Assembly: GCF_000003605.2 (NCBI RefSeq) | Contig: NW_003131573.1 | Span: 1 to 30,292, forward strand | From: Saccoglossus kowalevskii | Lineage: Eukaryota > Hemichordata > Enteropneusta > Harrimaniidae | Length of the DNA stretch: 30,292 nucleotides | Reading direction: 5' to 3' | Part shown: piece after piece, positions 1 through 10,779 of the stretch | How positions within the stretch are numbered: the first letter of the stretch is position 1 | How the letters are laid out: every line of letters begins with the position of its first letter | The notes under the pieces: model-generated | What the model saw: only the letters and a program-made list of their open reading frames with translations | The model's database searches: none | Told to the model about the DNA's origin: nothing | Made by a program: the position numbers and the translations under genes

Positions 1-26
1 CATGGCCCTGTCTACCTATTAATCTG
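1..26. other. Irregular left edge
   Basis: The window opens with CATGGCC where CATGTAAAATGGCC or a GTACAATGG core would be expected, and the first monomer reads ATTAATCT with one A lost. It may be the tail of another damaged patch. The array clearly extends to the left. Confidence 0.5.
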
Positions 27-282
27 AGGCTATCCTGACCTAAGTTTGCATGTAAAATGGCCCTGCCCACCTATTAAATCTGAGGCTATCCTGACTTAAG
101 TTTGCATGTAAAATGGCCGTGCCCACCTATTAAATCTGAGGCTATCCTGACCTAAGTTTGCATGTAAAATGGCCCTGTCTACCTATTAAATCTGAGGCTA
201 TCCTGACCTAAGTTTGCATGTAAAATGGCCCTGCCCACCTATTAAATCTGAGGCTATCCTGACTTAAGTTTGCATGTAAAAT

Positions 283-674
283 GGCCCTGTCCACCTATTA
301 AATCTGAGGCTATCCTGACCTAAGTTTGCATGTAAAATGGCCCTGTCTACCTATTAAATCTGAGGCTATCCTGACCTAAGTTTGCATGTAAAATGGCCCT
401 GTCTACCTATTAAATCTGAGGCTATCCTGACCTAAGTTTGCATGTAAAATGGCCCTGTCTACCTATTAAATATGAGCCTATCCTGACTTAAGTTTGCATG
501 TAAAATGGCCCTGTCCACCTATTAAATCTGAGGCTATCCTGACCTAAGTTTGCATGTAAAATGGCCCTGTCCACCTATTAAATCTGAGGCTATCCTGACC
601 TAAGTTTGCATGTAAAATGGCCCTGTCCACCTATTAAATCTGAGGCTATCCTGACCTAAGTTTGCATGTAAAAT
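283..674 (+). repeat. Block L, copy 1 (7 monomers, inside block C)
   Basis: The order is TCCACC, TCTACC x2, TCTACC-AAATATGAGCC-GACTT, then TCCACC x3. It recurs at 13674-14065 with the same 392-bp length. It matters because it identifies what lies to the right of the indel patch at 13601-13675. Confidence 0.7.
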
Positions 675-834
675 GGCCCTGTCTACCTATTAAATCTGAG
701 CCTATCCTGATCTAAGTTTGCATGTAAAATGGCCCTGCCCACCTATTAAATCTGAGCCTATCCTGACCTAAGTTTGCATGTAAAATGGCCCTGTCCACCT
801 ATTAAATATGAGGCTATCCTGACCTAAGTTTGCA

Positions 835-880
835 TGTAAATGGCCCTGTCTACCTATAAATCTGAGGCTATCTGACTAAG
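835..880. other. Indel patch 1 (net -4)
   Basis: Losses are AAAA to AAA in GTAAATGG, TT to T in CCTATAAAT, CC to C in TATCTGA, and CC to C in GACTAAG. All fall in short homopolymers. The patch lies between block C copy 1 and block I copy 1. Confidence 0.8.
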
Positions 881-894
881 TTTGCATGTAAAAT

Positions 895-1286
895 GGCCCT
901 GTCTACCTATTAAATATGAGCCTATCCTGATCTAAGTTTGCATGTAAAATGGCCCTGTCCACCTATTAAATCTGAGGTTATCCTGACCTAAGTTTGCATG
1001 TAAAATGGCCCTGTCCATCTATTAAATCTGAGGCTATCCTGACCTAAGTTTGCATGTAAAATGGCCCTGTCCATCTATTAAATCTGAGGCTATCCTGACC
1101 TAAGTTTGCATGTAAAATGGCCCTGCCCACCTATTAAATCTGAGGCTATCCTGACCTAAGTTTGCATGTAAAATGGCCCTGTCCACCTATTAAATCTGAG
1201 GCTATCCTGACCTAAGTTTGCATGTAAAATGGCCCTATCCACCTATTAAATATGAGGCTATCCTGACCTAAGTTTGCATGTAAAAT
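895..1286 (+). repeat. Block I, copy 1 (7 monomers, short allele)
   Basis: The order is TCTACC-AAATATGAGCC-GATCT, TCCACC-GAGGTT, two TCCATC units, CCCACC, TCCACC, then the rare CTATCC monomer (near 1238) with AAATAT. The TCTACC-AAATAT-GACTT monomer found after the TCCATC pair in copies 2-4 is absent. The downstream order TCTACC, TTTATT, GAGCC and GGACC is also shared with copies 4 and 5. Confidence 0.8.
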
Positions 1287-1331
1287 GGCCCTGTCTACCT
1301 ATTAAATCTGAGGCTATCCTGACCTAAGTTT

Positions 1332-1386
1332 GCATGTAAAATGGCCCTGTCCACCTATTTATTTGAGGCTATCCTGACCTAAGTTT
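1332..1386 (+). repeat. 55-bp subtype (TTTATTTGAG form), first of about 51
   Basis: In this monomer the usual ATTAAATCTGAG becomes ATTTATTTGAG, one base shorter, so the unit is 55 bp. I count about 51 such units across the window, for example at 3205, 5770, 8950, 12080, 16150, 19105, 22690 and 28380. Nearly all carry TCCACC on the left and GAGG on the right. TCTACC occurs only near 2135 and 13411, and GAGCC only near 3205, 8950 and 16150. The tight linkage implies one founding mutation that spread as a haplotype. Three units (near 10130, 17490 and 21350) have TTTATCT instead. The exact edges of this entry may be off by a base or two. Confidence 0.85.
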
Positions 1387-1453
1387 GCATGTAAAATGGC
1401 CCTGTCTACCTATTAAATCTGAGCCTATCCTGACCTAAGTTTGCATGTAAAAT

Positions 1454-2572
1454 GGACCTGTCCACCTATTAAATCTGAGGCTATCCTGACCTAAGTTTGC
1501 ATGTAAAATGGCCCTGTCCAACTATTAAATATGAGGCTATCCTGACCTAAGTTTGCATGTAAAATGGCCCTGTCCACCTATTAAATCTGAGGCTATCCTG
1601 ACCTAAGTTTGCATGTAAAATGGCCCTGTCTACCTATTAAATCTGAGGCTATCCTGACCTAAGTTTGCATGTAAAATGGCCCTGTCTACCTATTAAATCT
1701 GAGGCTATCCTGACCTAAGTTTGCATGTAAAATGGCCCTGTCTACCTATTAAATCTGAGGCTATCCTGACCTAAGTTTGCATGTAAAATGGCCCTGTCCA
1801 CCTATTAAATATGAGGCTATCCTGACCTAAGTTTGCATGTAAAATGGCCCTGTCTACCTATTAAATCTGAGGCTATCCTGACCTAAGTTTGCATGTAATA
1901 TGGCCCTGTCTACCTATTAAATATGAGGCTATCCTGACCTAAGTTTGCATGTAAAATGGCCCTGTCTACCTATTAAATCTGAGGCTATCCTGACCTAAGT
2001 TTGCATGTAAAATGGCCCTGTCCACCTATTAAATCTGAGGCTATCCTGACCTAAGTTTGCATGTAAAATGGCCCTGTCTACCTATTAAATCTGAGGCTAT
2101 CCTGACCTAAGTTTGCATGTAAAATGGCCCTGTCTACCTATTTATTTGAGGCTATCCTGACCTAAGTTTGCATGTAAAATGGCCCTGTCTACCTATTAAA
2201 TCTGAGCCTATCCTGACCTAAGTTTGCATATAAAATGGCCCTGTCCACCTATTAAATCTGAGGCTATCCTGACCTAAGTTTGCATGTAAAATGGACCTGT
2301 CCACCTATTAAATCTGAGGCTATCCTGACCTAAGTTTGCATGTAAAATGGCCCTGTCCAACTATTAAATATGAGGCTATCCTGACCTAAGTTTGCATGTA
2401 AAATGGCCCTGTCCACCTATTAAATCTGAGGCTATCCTGACCTAAGTTTGCATGTAAAATGGCCCTGTCTACCTATTAAATCTGAGGCTATCCTGACCTA
2501 AGTTTGCATGTAAAATGGCCCTGTCTACCTATTAAATCTGAGGCTATCCTGACCTAAGTTTGCATGTAAAAT
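1454..2572 (+). repeat. Block D, copy 1 (20 monomers)
   Basis: It starts at a GGACC monomer and a TCCAAC-AAATAT monomer. It contains two rare core changes: GTAATATGG near 1897 and CATATAAAAT near 2227. Both recur exactly 11274 bp downstream in copy 2, which proves common descent or reuse of the same sequence. A TCTACC-TTTATT monomer near 2135 is also shared. Confidence 0.88.
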
Positions 2573-2907
2573 GGCCCTGTCTACCTATTAAATCTGAGGC
2601 TATCCTGACCTAAGTTTGCATGTAAAATGGCCCTGTCTACCTATTAAATCTGAGGCTATCCTGACCTAAGTTTGCATGTAAAATGGCCCTGTCTACCTAT
2701 TAAATCTGAGGCTATCCTGACCTAAGTTTGCATGTAAAATGGCCCTGTCTACCTATTAAATCTGAGGCTATCCTGACCTAAGTTTGCATGTAAAATGGCC
2801 CTGTCCACCTATTAAATCTGAGGCTATCCTGACCTAAGTTTGCATGTAAAATGGCCCTGTCCACCTATTTATTTGAGGCTATCCTGACCTAAGTTTGCAT
2901 GTAAAAT
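2349..2907 (+). repeat. Block D2, copy 1 (10 monomers)
   Basis: The order is one TCCAAC-AAATAT monomer, one TCCACC, a homogeneous run of six TCTACC monomers (2461-2796), one TCCACC and one TTTATT monomer. It overlaps the end of block D copy 1. The same 559-bp order recurs at 18588-19146. Confidence 0.75.
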
Positions 2908-2963
2908 GGCCCTGTCCATCTATTAAATCTGAGGCTATCCTGACCTAAGTTTGCATGTAAAAT

Positions 2964-3689
2964 GGCCCTGTCCACCTATTAAATATGAGGCTATCCTGAC
3001 CTAAGTTTGCATGTAAAATGGCCCTGTCTACCTATTAAATCTGAGGCTATCCTGACCTAAGTTTGCATGTAAAAATGGCCCTGTCTACCTATTAAATATG
3101 AGGCTATCCTGACCTAAGTTTGCATGTAAAATGGCCCTGTCTACCTATTAAATCTGAGGCTATCCTGACCTAAGTTTGCATGTAAAATGGCCCTGTCCAC
3201 CTATTTATTTGAGCCTATCCTGACCTAAGTTTGCATGTAAAATGGCCCTGTCTACCTATTAAATCTGAGCCTATCCTGACCTAAGTTTGCATGTAAAATG
3301 GCCCTGTCTACCTATTAAATCTGAGGCTATCCTGACCTAAGTTTGCATGTAAAATGGCCCTGTCCACCTATTTATTTGAGGCTATCCTGACCTAAGTTTG
3401 CATGTAAAATGGCCCTGTCTACCTATTAAATCTGAGCCTATCCTGACCTAAGTTTGCATGTAAAATGGCCCTGTCCACCTATTAAATCTGAGGCTATCCT
3501 GACCTAAGTTTGCATGTAAAATGGCCCTGTCCACCTATTAAATATGAGGCTATCCTGATCTAAGTTTGCATGTAAAATGGCCCTGTCCATCTATTAAATC
3601 TGAGGCTATCCTGACCTAAGTTTGCATGTAAAATGGCCCTGTCCACCTATTTATTTGAGGCTATCCTGACCTAAGTTTGCATGTAAAAT
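2964..3689 (+). repeat. Block B', copy 1 (13 monomers)
   Basis: The order includes a five-A core (GTAAAAATGG near 3072) and a TTTATTTGAGCC monomer near 3205. Both recur in copy 2 at 15910-16635, with the same 726-bp length. It overlaps block B copy 1. Confidence 0.85.
3133..3188 (+). repeat. reference monomer (commonest TCTACC/AAATCT/GAGGCT form)
   Basis: I use this copy as the reference, with position 1 at the first G of GGCC. Recurrent variable positions are: 3 (C or A), 5 (C, T or G), 7 (G or A), 8 (T or C), 10 (T or C), 12 (C, T or A), 17-22 (TAAATC, TAAATA or the shorter TTATT), 27 (G, C or A), 28 (C or T), 37 and 38 (C or T). Positions 39-56 plus 1-2 form a 20-bp core that changes in only about 16 of 542 copies. 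The core contains the imperfect dyad TTTGCATGTAAA at 43-54, which equals its reverse complement at 10 of 12 positions. Confidence 0.9.
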
Positions 3690-4025
3690 GGCCCTGTCTA
3701 CCTATTAAATCTGAGCCTATCCTGACCTAAGTTTGCATGTAAAATGGCCCTGTCCACCTATTAAATCTGAGGCTATCCTGACCTAAGTTTGCATGTAAAA
3801 TGGCCCTGTCCACCTATTAAATATGAGGCTATCCTGATCTAAGTTTGCATGTAAAATGGCCCTGTCTACCTATTAAATCTGAGGCTATCCTGACCTAAGT
3901 TTGCATGTAAAATGGCCCTGTCCACCTATTAAATCTGAGGCTATCCTGACCTAAGTTTGCATGTAAAATGGACCTGTCCACCTATTAAATCTGAGGCTAT
4001 CCTGACCTAAGTTTGCATGTAAAAT
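3133..4025 (+). repeat. Block B, copy 1 (16 monomers)
   Basis: This 893-bp run contains an internal near-repeat: TTTATT, GAGCC, TCCACC, AAATAT-GATCT occurs twice in a row with different last monomers (TCCATC, then TCTACC). It ends with a GGACC monomer. The next monomer (4026) is AAATAT, unlike copy 2. Confidence 0.85.
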
Positions 4026-4192
4026 GGCCCTGTCTACCTATTAAATATGAGGCTATCCTGACCTAAGTTTGCATGTAAAATGGCCTTGTCCACCTATTTA
4101 TTTGAGGCTATCATGACCTAAGTTTGCATGTAAAATGGCCCTGTCTACCTATTAAATCTGATCCTATCCTGACCTAAGTTTGCATGTAAAAT

Positions 4193-4808
4193 GGCCCTGT
4201 CCACATATTAAATCTGAGGCTATCCTGACCTAAGTTTGCATGTAAAATGGCCCTGTCCACCTATTAAATCTGAGACTATCCTGACCTAAGTTTGCATGTA
4301 AAATGGCCCTGTCCACCTATTAAATCTGAGGCTATCCTGATCTAAGTTTGGATGTAAAATGGCCTTGTCCACCTATTAAATCTGAGGCTATCCTGACCTA
4401 AGTTTGCATGTAAAATGGCCCTGTCCACCTATTAAATCTGAGCCTATCCTGACCTAAGTTTGCATGTAAAATGGCCCTGTCCATCTATTAAATCTGAGGC
4501 TATCCTGACCTAAGTTTGCATGTAAAATGGCCCTGTCCACCTATTAAATCTGAGGCTATCCTGACCTAAGTTTGCATGTAAAATGGCCCTGTCTACCTAT
4601 TAAATCTGAGCCTATCCTGACCTAAGTTTGCATGTAAAATGGCCCTGTCCATCTATTAAATCTGAGGCTATCCTGACCTAAGTTTGCATGTAAAATGGCC
4701 CTGTCCATCTATTAAATCTGAGGCTATCCTGACCTAAGTTTGCATGTAAAATGGCCCTGTCCACCTATTAAATCTGAGGCTATCCTGATCTAAGTTTGCA
4801 TGTAAAAT
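4193..4808 (+). repeat. Block F, copy 1 (11 monomers)
   Basis: It is marked by TCCACAT, GAGACT and the rare core change TTTGGATGT (near 4350), followed by a GGCCTTG monomer. It is exactly 616 bp. The preceding monomer is a unique TCTACC-GATCCT unit. Confidence 0.85.
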
Positions 4809-5759
4809 GGCCCTGTCCACCTATTAAATATGAGGCTATCCTGACCTAAGTTTGCATGTAAAATGGCCCTGCCCATCTATTAAATCTGAGGCTATCCTGA
4901 CCTAAGTTTGCATGTAAAATGGCCCTGTCCACCTATTAAATCTGAGGCTATCCTGACCTAAGTTTGCATGTAAAATGGCCTTGTCCACCTATTTATTTGA
5001 GGCTATCCTGACCTAAGTTTGCATGTAAAATGGCCCTGTCCATCTATTAAATCTGAGGCTATCCTGACCTAAGTTTGCATGTAAAATGGCCCTGTCCACC
5101 TATTAAATATGAGGTTATCCTGACCTAAGTTTGCATGTAAAATGGCCCTGCCCATCTATTAAATCTGAGGCTATCCTGACCTAAGTTTGCATGTAAAATG
5201 GCCCTGTCCACCTATTAAATCTGAGGCTATCCTGACCTAAGTTTGCATGTAAAATGGCCCTGTCTACCTATTAAATATGAGGCTATCCTGACCTAAGTTT
5301 GCATGTAAAATGGCCCTGTCTACCTATTAAATATGAGCCTATCCTGACCTAAGTTTGCATGTAAAATGGCCCTGTCTACCTATTAAATATGAGCCTATCC
5401 TGACCTAAGTTTGCATGTAAAATGGCCCTGTCTACCTATTAAATATGAGCCTATCCTGACCTAAGTTTGCATGTAAAATGGCCCTGTCCACCTATTAAAT
5501 ATGAGCCTATCCTGACCTAAGTTTGCATGTAAAATGGCCCTGTCTACCTATTAAATATGAGCCTATCCTGACCTAAGTTTGCATGTAAAATGGCCCTGTC
5601 CACCTATTAAATATGAGCCTATCCTGACCTAAGTTTGCATGTAAAATGGCCCTGTCTACCTATTAAATATGAGGCTATCCTGACCTAAGTTTGCATGTAA
5701 AATGGCCCTGTCCATCTATTAAATCTGAGGCTATCCTGACCTAAGTTTGCATGTAAAAT
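4809..5759 (+). repeat. Block E, copy 1 (17 monomers)
   Basis: It contains CCCATC monomers, a GGCCTTG-TTTATT monomer, and a run of six AAATATGAGCC monomers (5312-5647) that alternate TCTACC and TCCACC near the end. It recurs at 20041-20935 with one monomer fewer: the TCCATC and AAATATGAGGTT monomers at 5032-5143 are represented there by one hybrid unit. Confidence 0.85.
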
Positions 5760-7266
5760 GGCCCTGTCCACCTATTTATTTGAGGCTATCCTGACCTAAG
5801 TTTGCATGTAAAATGGCCCTGTCTACCTATTAAATCTGAGGCTATCCTGACCTAAGTTTGCATGTAAAATGGCCCTGTCTACCTATTAAATCTGAGGCTA
5901 TCCTGACCTAAGTTTGCATGTAAAATGGCCCTGTCCACCTATTAAATATGAGGCTATCCTGACCTAAGTTTGCATGTAAAATGGCCCTGTCTACCTATTA
6001 AATCTGAGCCTATCCTGACCTAAGTTTGCATGTAAAATGGCCCTGTCCACCTATTTATTTGAGGCTATCCTGACCTAAGTTTGCATGTAAAATGGCCCTG
6101 TCCACCTATTAAATCTGAGACTATCCTGACCTAAGTTTGCATGTAAAATGGCCCTGTCCACCTATTAAATCTGAGGCTATCCTGACCTAAGTTTGCATGT
6201 AAAATGGCCCTGTCCACCTATTTATTTGAGGCTATCCTGACCTAAGTTTGCATGTAAAATGGCCCTGTCTACCTATTAAATCTGAGCCTATCCTGACCTA
6301 AGTTTGCATGTAAAATGGCCCTGTCCACCTATTAAATATGAGCCTATCCTGACTTAAGTTTGCATGTAAAATGGCCCTGCCCACCTATTAAATCTGAGGC
6401 TATCCTGACCTAAGTTTGCATGTAAAATGGCCCTGTCCACCTATTTATTTGAGGCTATCCTGACTTAAGTTTGCATGTAAAATGGCCTTGTCCACCTATT
6501 AAATCTGAGGCTATCCTGACCTAAGTTTGCATGTAAAATGGCCTTGTCCACCTATTAAATCTGAGGCTATCCTGACCTAAGTTTGCATGTAAAATGGCCC
6601 TGTCCACCTATTTATTTGAGGCTATCCTGACTTAAGTTTGCATGTAAAATGGCCCTGTCCACCTATTAAATCTGAGGCTATCCTGACCTAAGTTTGCATG
6701 TAAAATGGCCCTGTCCACCTATTAAATCTGAGGCTATCCTGACCTAAGTTTGCATGTAAAATGGCCCTGCCCACCTATTAAATCTGAGGCTATCCTGACC
6801 TAAGTTTGCATGTAAAATGGCCCTGTCCACCTATTAAATCTGAGGCTATCCTGACCTAAGTTTGCATGTAAAATGGCCCTGTCCACCTATTAAATCTGAG
6901 GCTATCCTGACCTAAGTTTGCATGTAAAATGGCCCTGTCCATCTATTAAATCTGAGGCTATCCTGACCTAAGTTTGCATGTAAAATGGCCCTGTCTACCT
7001 ATTAAATATGAGCCTATCCTGACTTAAGTTTGCATGTAAAATGGCCCTGCCCACCTATTAAATCTGAGGCTATCCTGACCTAAGTTTGCATGTAAAATGG
7101 CCCTGTCCACCTATTAAATCTGAGGCTATCCTGACCTAAGTTTGCATGTAAAATGGCCCTGTCTACCTATTAAATATGAGCCTATCCTGACCTAAGTTTG
7201 CATGTAAAATGGCCCTGTCCATCTATTAAATCTGAGGCTATCCTGACCTAAGTTTGCATGTAAAAT

Positions 7267-8273
7267 GGCCCTGTCTACCTATTAAATATGAGCCTATCAT
7301 GACTTAAGTTTGCATGTAAAATGGCCCTGCCCACCTATTAAATCTGAGGCTATCCTGACCTAAGTTTGCATGTAAAATGGCCCTGTCCATCTATTAAATC
7401 TGAGGCTATCCTGACCTAAGTTTGCATGTAAAATGGTCCTGTCCATCTATTAAATCTGAGGCTATCCTGACCTAAGTTTGCATGTAAAATGGCCCTGTCT
7501 ACCTATTAAATATGAGCCTATCCTGACTTAAGTTTGCATGTAAAATGGCCCTGTCCACCTATTAAATCTGAGGCTATCCTGACCTAAGTTTGCATGTAAA
7601 ATGGCCCTGTCCACCTATTAAATCTGAGGCTATCCTGACCTAAGTTTGCATGTAAAATGGCCCTGTCTACCTATTAAATATGAGCCTATCCTGACCTAAG
7701 TTTGCCTGTAAAATGGCCCTGTCTACCTATTAAATATGAGCCTATCCTGATCTAAGTTTGCATGTAAAATGGCCCTGTCCACCTATTAAATCTGAGGCTA
7801 TCCTGACCTAAGTTTGCATGTAAAATGGCCCTGTCCATCTATTAAATCTGAGGCTATCCTGACCTAAGTTTGCATGTAAAATGGCCCTGTCCATCTATTA
7901 AATCTGAGGCTATCCTGACCTAAGTTTGCATGTAAAATGGCCCTGTCTACCTATTAAATATGAGCCTATCCTGACTTAAGTTTGCATGTAAAATGGCCCT
8001 GCCCACCAATTAAATCTGAGACTATCCTGACCTAAGTTTGCATGTAAAATGGCCCTGTCTACCTATTAAATCTGAGGCTATCCTGACCTAAGTTTGCATG
8101 TAAAATGGCCCTGTCCACCTATTAAATATGAGGTTATCCTGACCTAAGTTTGCATGTAAAATGGCCCTGTCCACCTATTTATTTGAGGCTATCCTGACCT
8201 AAGTTTGCATGTAAAATGGCCCTGTCCACCTATTAAATATGAGGCTATCCTGACCTAAGTTTGCATGTAAAAT
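7267..8273 (+). repeat. Block G, copy 1 (18 monomers)
   Basis: It is marked by a TTTGCCTGTAAA core change near 7705 and a CCCACC-GAGACT monomer with CCAATTAAA near 8008. It contains two TCCATC pairs. TATCATGACTT near 7300 and GGTCCTG near 7436 are private to this copy. It recurs at 26798-28084 and in part at 29480-30036. Confidence 0.85.
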
Positions 8274-8440
8274 GGCCCTGTCCACCTATTTATTTGAGGC
8301 TATCCTGACCTAAGTTTGCATGTAAAATGGCCCTGTCTACCTATTAAATCTGAGCCTATCCTGACCTAAGTTTGCATGTAAAATGGCCCTGTCCACCTAT
8401 TAAATCTGAGGCTATCCTGACCTAAGTTTGCATGTAAAAT

Positions 8441-8886
8441 GGCCCTGTCTACCTATTAAATATGAGCCTATCCTGATCTAAGTTTGCATGTAAAATGGCC
8501 CTGTCCACCTATTAAATCTGAGGTTATCCTGACCTAAGTTTGCATGTAAAATGGCCCTGTCCATCTATTAAATCTGAGGCTATCCTGACCTAAGTTTGCA
8601 TGTAAAATGGCCCTGTCCATCTATTAAATCTGAGGCTATCCTGACCTAAGTTTGCATGTAAAATGGCCCTGTCTACCTATTAAATATGAGCCTATCCTGA
8701 CTTAAGTTTGCATGTAAAATGGCCCTGCCCACCTATTAAATCTGAGGCTATCCTGACCTAAGTTTGCATGTAAAATGGCCCTGTCCACCTATTAAATCTG
8801 AGGCTATCCTGACCTAAGTTTGCATGTAAAATGGCCCTATCCACCTATTAAATATGAGCTATCCTGACCTAAGTTTGCATGTAAAT
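8441..8886 (+). repeat. Block I, copy 2 (8 monomers, long allele)
   Basis: It has the same order as 895-1286, plus one GACTT monomer after the TCCATC pair. Its CTATCC monomer at the right end has lost a G (GAGCTAT at 8856) and an A (GTAAATGG at 8881). Block B copy 2 begins immediately after these losses. Confidence 0.8.
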
Positions 8887-8888
8887 GG
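8855..8888. other. Indel patch 2 (net -2)
   Basis: GG to G in GAGCTAT and AAAA to AAA in GTAAATGG. It coincides with the last bases of block I copy 2, just before block B copy 2. Confidence 0.75.
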
Positions 8889-9779
8889 CCCTGTCTACCT
8901 ATTAAATCTGAGGCTATCCTGACCTAAGTTTGCATGTAAAATGGCCCTGTCCACCTATTTATTTGAGCCTATCCTGACCTAAGTTTGCATGTAAAATGGC
9001 CCTGTCAACCTATTAAATCTGAGCCTATCCTGACCTAAGTTTGCATGTAAAATGGCCCTGTCTACCTATTAAATCTGAGGCTATCCTGACCTAAGTTTGC
9101 ATGTAAAATGGCCCTGTCCACCTATTTATTTGAGGCTATCCTGACCTAAGTTTGCATGTAAAATGGCCCTGTCTACCTATTAAATCTGAGCCTATCCTGA
9201 CCTAAGTTTGCATGTAAAATGGCCCTGTCCACCTATTAAATCTGAGGCTATCCTGACCTAAGTTTGCATGTAAAATGGCCCTGTCCACCTATTAAATATG
9301 AGGCTATCCTGATCTAAGTTTGCATGTAAAATGGCCCTGTCCATCTATTAAATCTGAGGCTATCCTGACCTAAGTTTGCATGTAAAATGGCCCTGTCCAC
9401 CTATTTATTTGAGGCTATCCTGACCTAAGTTTGCATGTAAAATGGCCCTGTCTACCTATTAAATCTGAACCTATCCTGACCTAAGTTTGCATGTAAAATG
9501 GCCCTGTCCACCTATTAAATCTGAGGCTATCCTGACCTAAGTTTGCATGTAAAATGGCCCTGTCCACCTATTAAATATGAGGCTATCCTGATCTAAGTTT
9601 GCATGTAAAATGGCCCTGTCTACCTATTAAATCTGAGGCTATCCTGACCTAAGTTTGCATGTAAAATGGCCCTGTCCACCTATTAAATCTGAGGCTATCC
9701 TGACCTAAGTTTGCATGTAAAATGGACCTGTCCACCTATTAAATCTGAGGCTATCCTGACCTAAGTTTGCATGTAAAAT
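8887..9779 (+). repeat. Block B, copy 2 (16 monomers)
   Basis: Length is identical to 3133-4025 and the subtype order is the same, but it has two private substitutions: TCAACC (near 9006) in place of TCTACC, and GAACCT (near 9469) in place of GAGCCT. These show that the copies are not simply one sequence used twice. It runs directly into block A copy 1. Confidence 0.85.
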
Positions 9780-10281
9780 GGCCCTGTCTACCTATTAAAT
9801 ATGAGCCTATCCTGATCTAAGTTTGCATGTAAAATGGCCCTGTCCACCTATTAAATCTGAGCCTATCCTGACCTAAGTTTGCATGTAAAATGGCCCCACC
9901 CACCTATTAAATCTGAGGCTATCCTGACCTAAGTTTGCATGTAAAATGGCCGTGCCCACCTATTAAATATAAGCCTATCCTGACCTAAGTTTGCATGTAA
10001 AATGGCCCTGTCTACCTATTAAATCTGGGGCTATCCTGATCTAAGTTTGCATGTAAAATGGCCCTGCCCACCTATTAAATATGAGCCTATCCTGATCTAA
10101 GTTTGCATGTAAAATGGCTCTGTCCACCTATTTATCTGAGGTTATCCTGACCTAAGTTTGCATGTACAATGGCCCTGTCTACCTATTAAATCTGAGCCTA
10201 TCCTGACCTAAGTTTGCATGTAAAATGGCCCTGTCCACCTATTAATCTGAGCCTATCCTGACCTAAGTTTGCATGTAAAAT
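9780..10281 (+). repeat. Block A, copy 1 (9 monomers, truncated right)
   Basis: The block has the most distinctive markers in the window: GGCCCCACCCACC (near 9893), GGCCGTG with AATATAAGCC, CTGGGGCT, GGCTCTG with TTTATCTGAGGTT, then a GTACAATGG core (near 10167). It is broken on the right by the indel patch at 10240-10308. Copies 2 and 3 continue for five more monomers. Confidence 0.9.
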
Positions 10282-10308
10282 GGCCTGTCACTATTAAATA
10301 TGAGCTAT
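10240..10308. other. Indel patch 3 (net -5)
   Basis: ATTAATCT, GGCCTG, GTCACTATT (two C losses) and GAGCTAT all lose homopolymer bases. The patch spans the boundary between block A copy 1 and block K copy 1. Confidence 0.8.
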
Positions 10309-10779
10309 CCTGACCTAAGTTTGCATGTAAAATGGCCCTGTCCATCTATTAAATATGAGCCTATCCTGATCTAAGTTTGCATGTAAAATGGCCCTGTCCA
10401 CCTATTTATTTGAGGCTATCCTGACCTAAGTTTGCATGTAAAATGGCCCTGTCTACCTATTAAATCTGAGGCTATCCTGACCTAAGTTTGCATGTAAAAT
10501 GGCCCTGTCCACCTATTAAATATGAGGCTATCCTGACCTAAGTTTGCATGTAAAATGGCCCTGTCCACCTATTTATTTGAGGCTATCCTGACCTAAGTTT
10601 GCATGTAAAATGGCCCTGTCCATCTATTAAATCTGAGGCTATCCTGACCTAAGTTTGCATGTAAAATGGCCCTGTCCACCTATTAAATATGAGGTTATCC
10701 TGACCTAAGTTTGCATGTAAAATGGCCCTGCCCATCTATTAAATCTGAGGCTATCCTGACCTAAGTTTGCATGTAAAAT
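10282..10779 (+). repeat. Block K, copy 1 (9 monomers)
   Basis: The order is AAATAT, TCCATC-AAATAT-GATCT, TTTATT, TCTACC, TCCACC-AAATAT, TTTATT, TCCATC, AAATATGAGGTT, CCCATC. It matches 19427-19928. The first monomer is damaged (GGCCTGTCACTATT, GAGCTAT), losing four bases, and abuts block A copy 1. Confidence 0.75.

Larger units (their letters stand above)
59..894 (+). repeat. Block C, copy 1 (15 monomers)
   Basis: The run opens with a CCCACC/GACTT monomer and a GGCCGTGCCCACC monomer, and it ends in CCCACC-GAGCCT, TCCACC-AAATAT and TCTACC units. The same subtype order returns at 15238-16022 with one TCTACC monomer fewer. The last monomer (842-894) has four single-base losses that the other copy lacks. 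Confidence 0.8.

Noticed and set aside
3133-3188. Internal half-repeat: GGCnnTnnnnACCTA occurs twice per unit, 25 and 31 bp apart
   Set aside because: Only 9 of 20 aligned positions match and the two spacings differ. This is too weak to claim that the 56-mer arose from a shorter duplicated unit.
3133-3188. CENP-B box
   Set aside because: The vertebrate CENP-B box requires CpG-containing TTCG and CGGGA elements. The monomer has neither.
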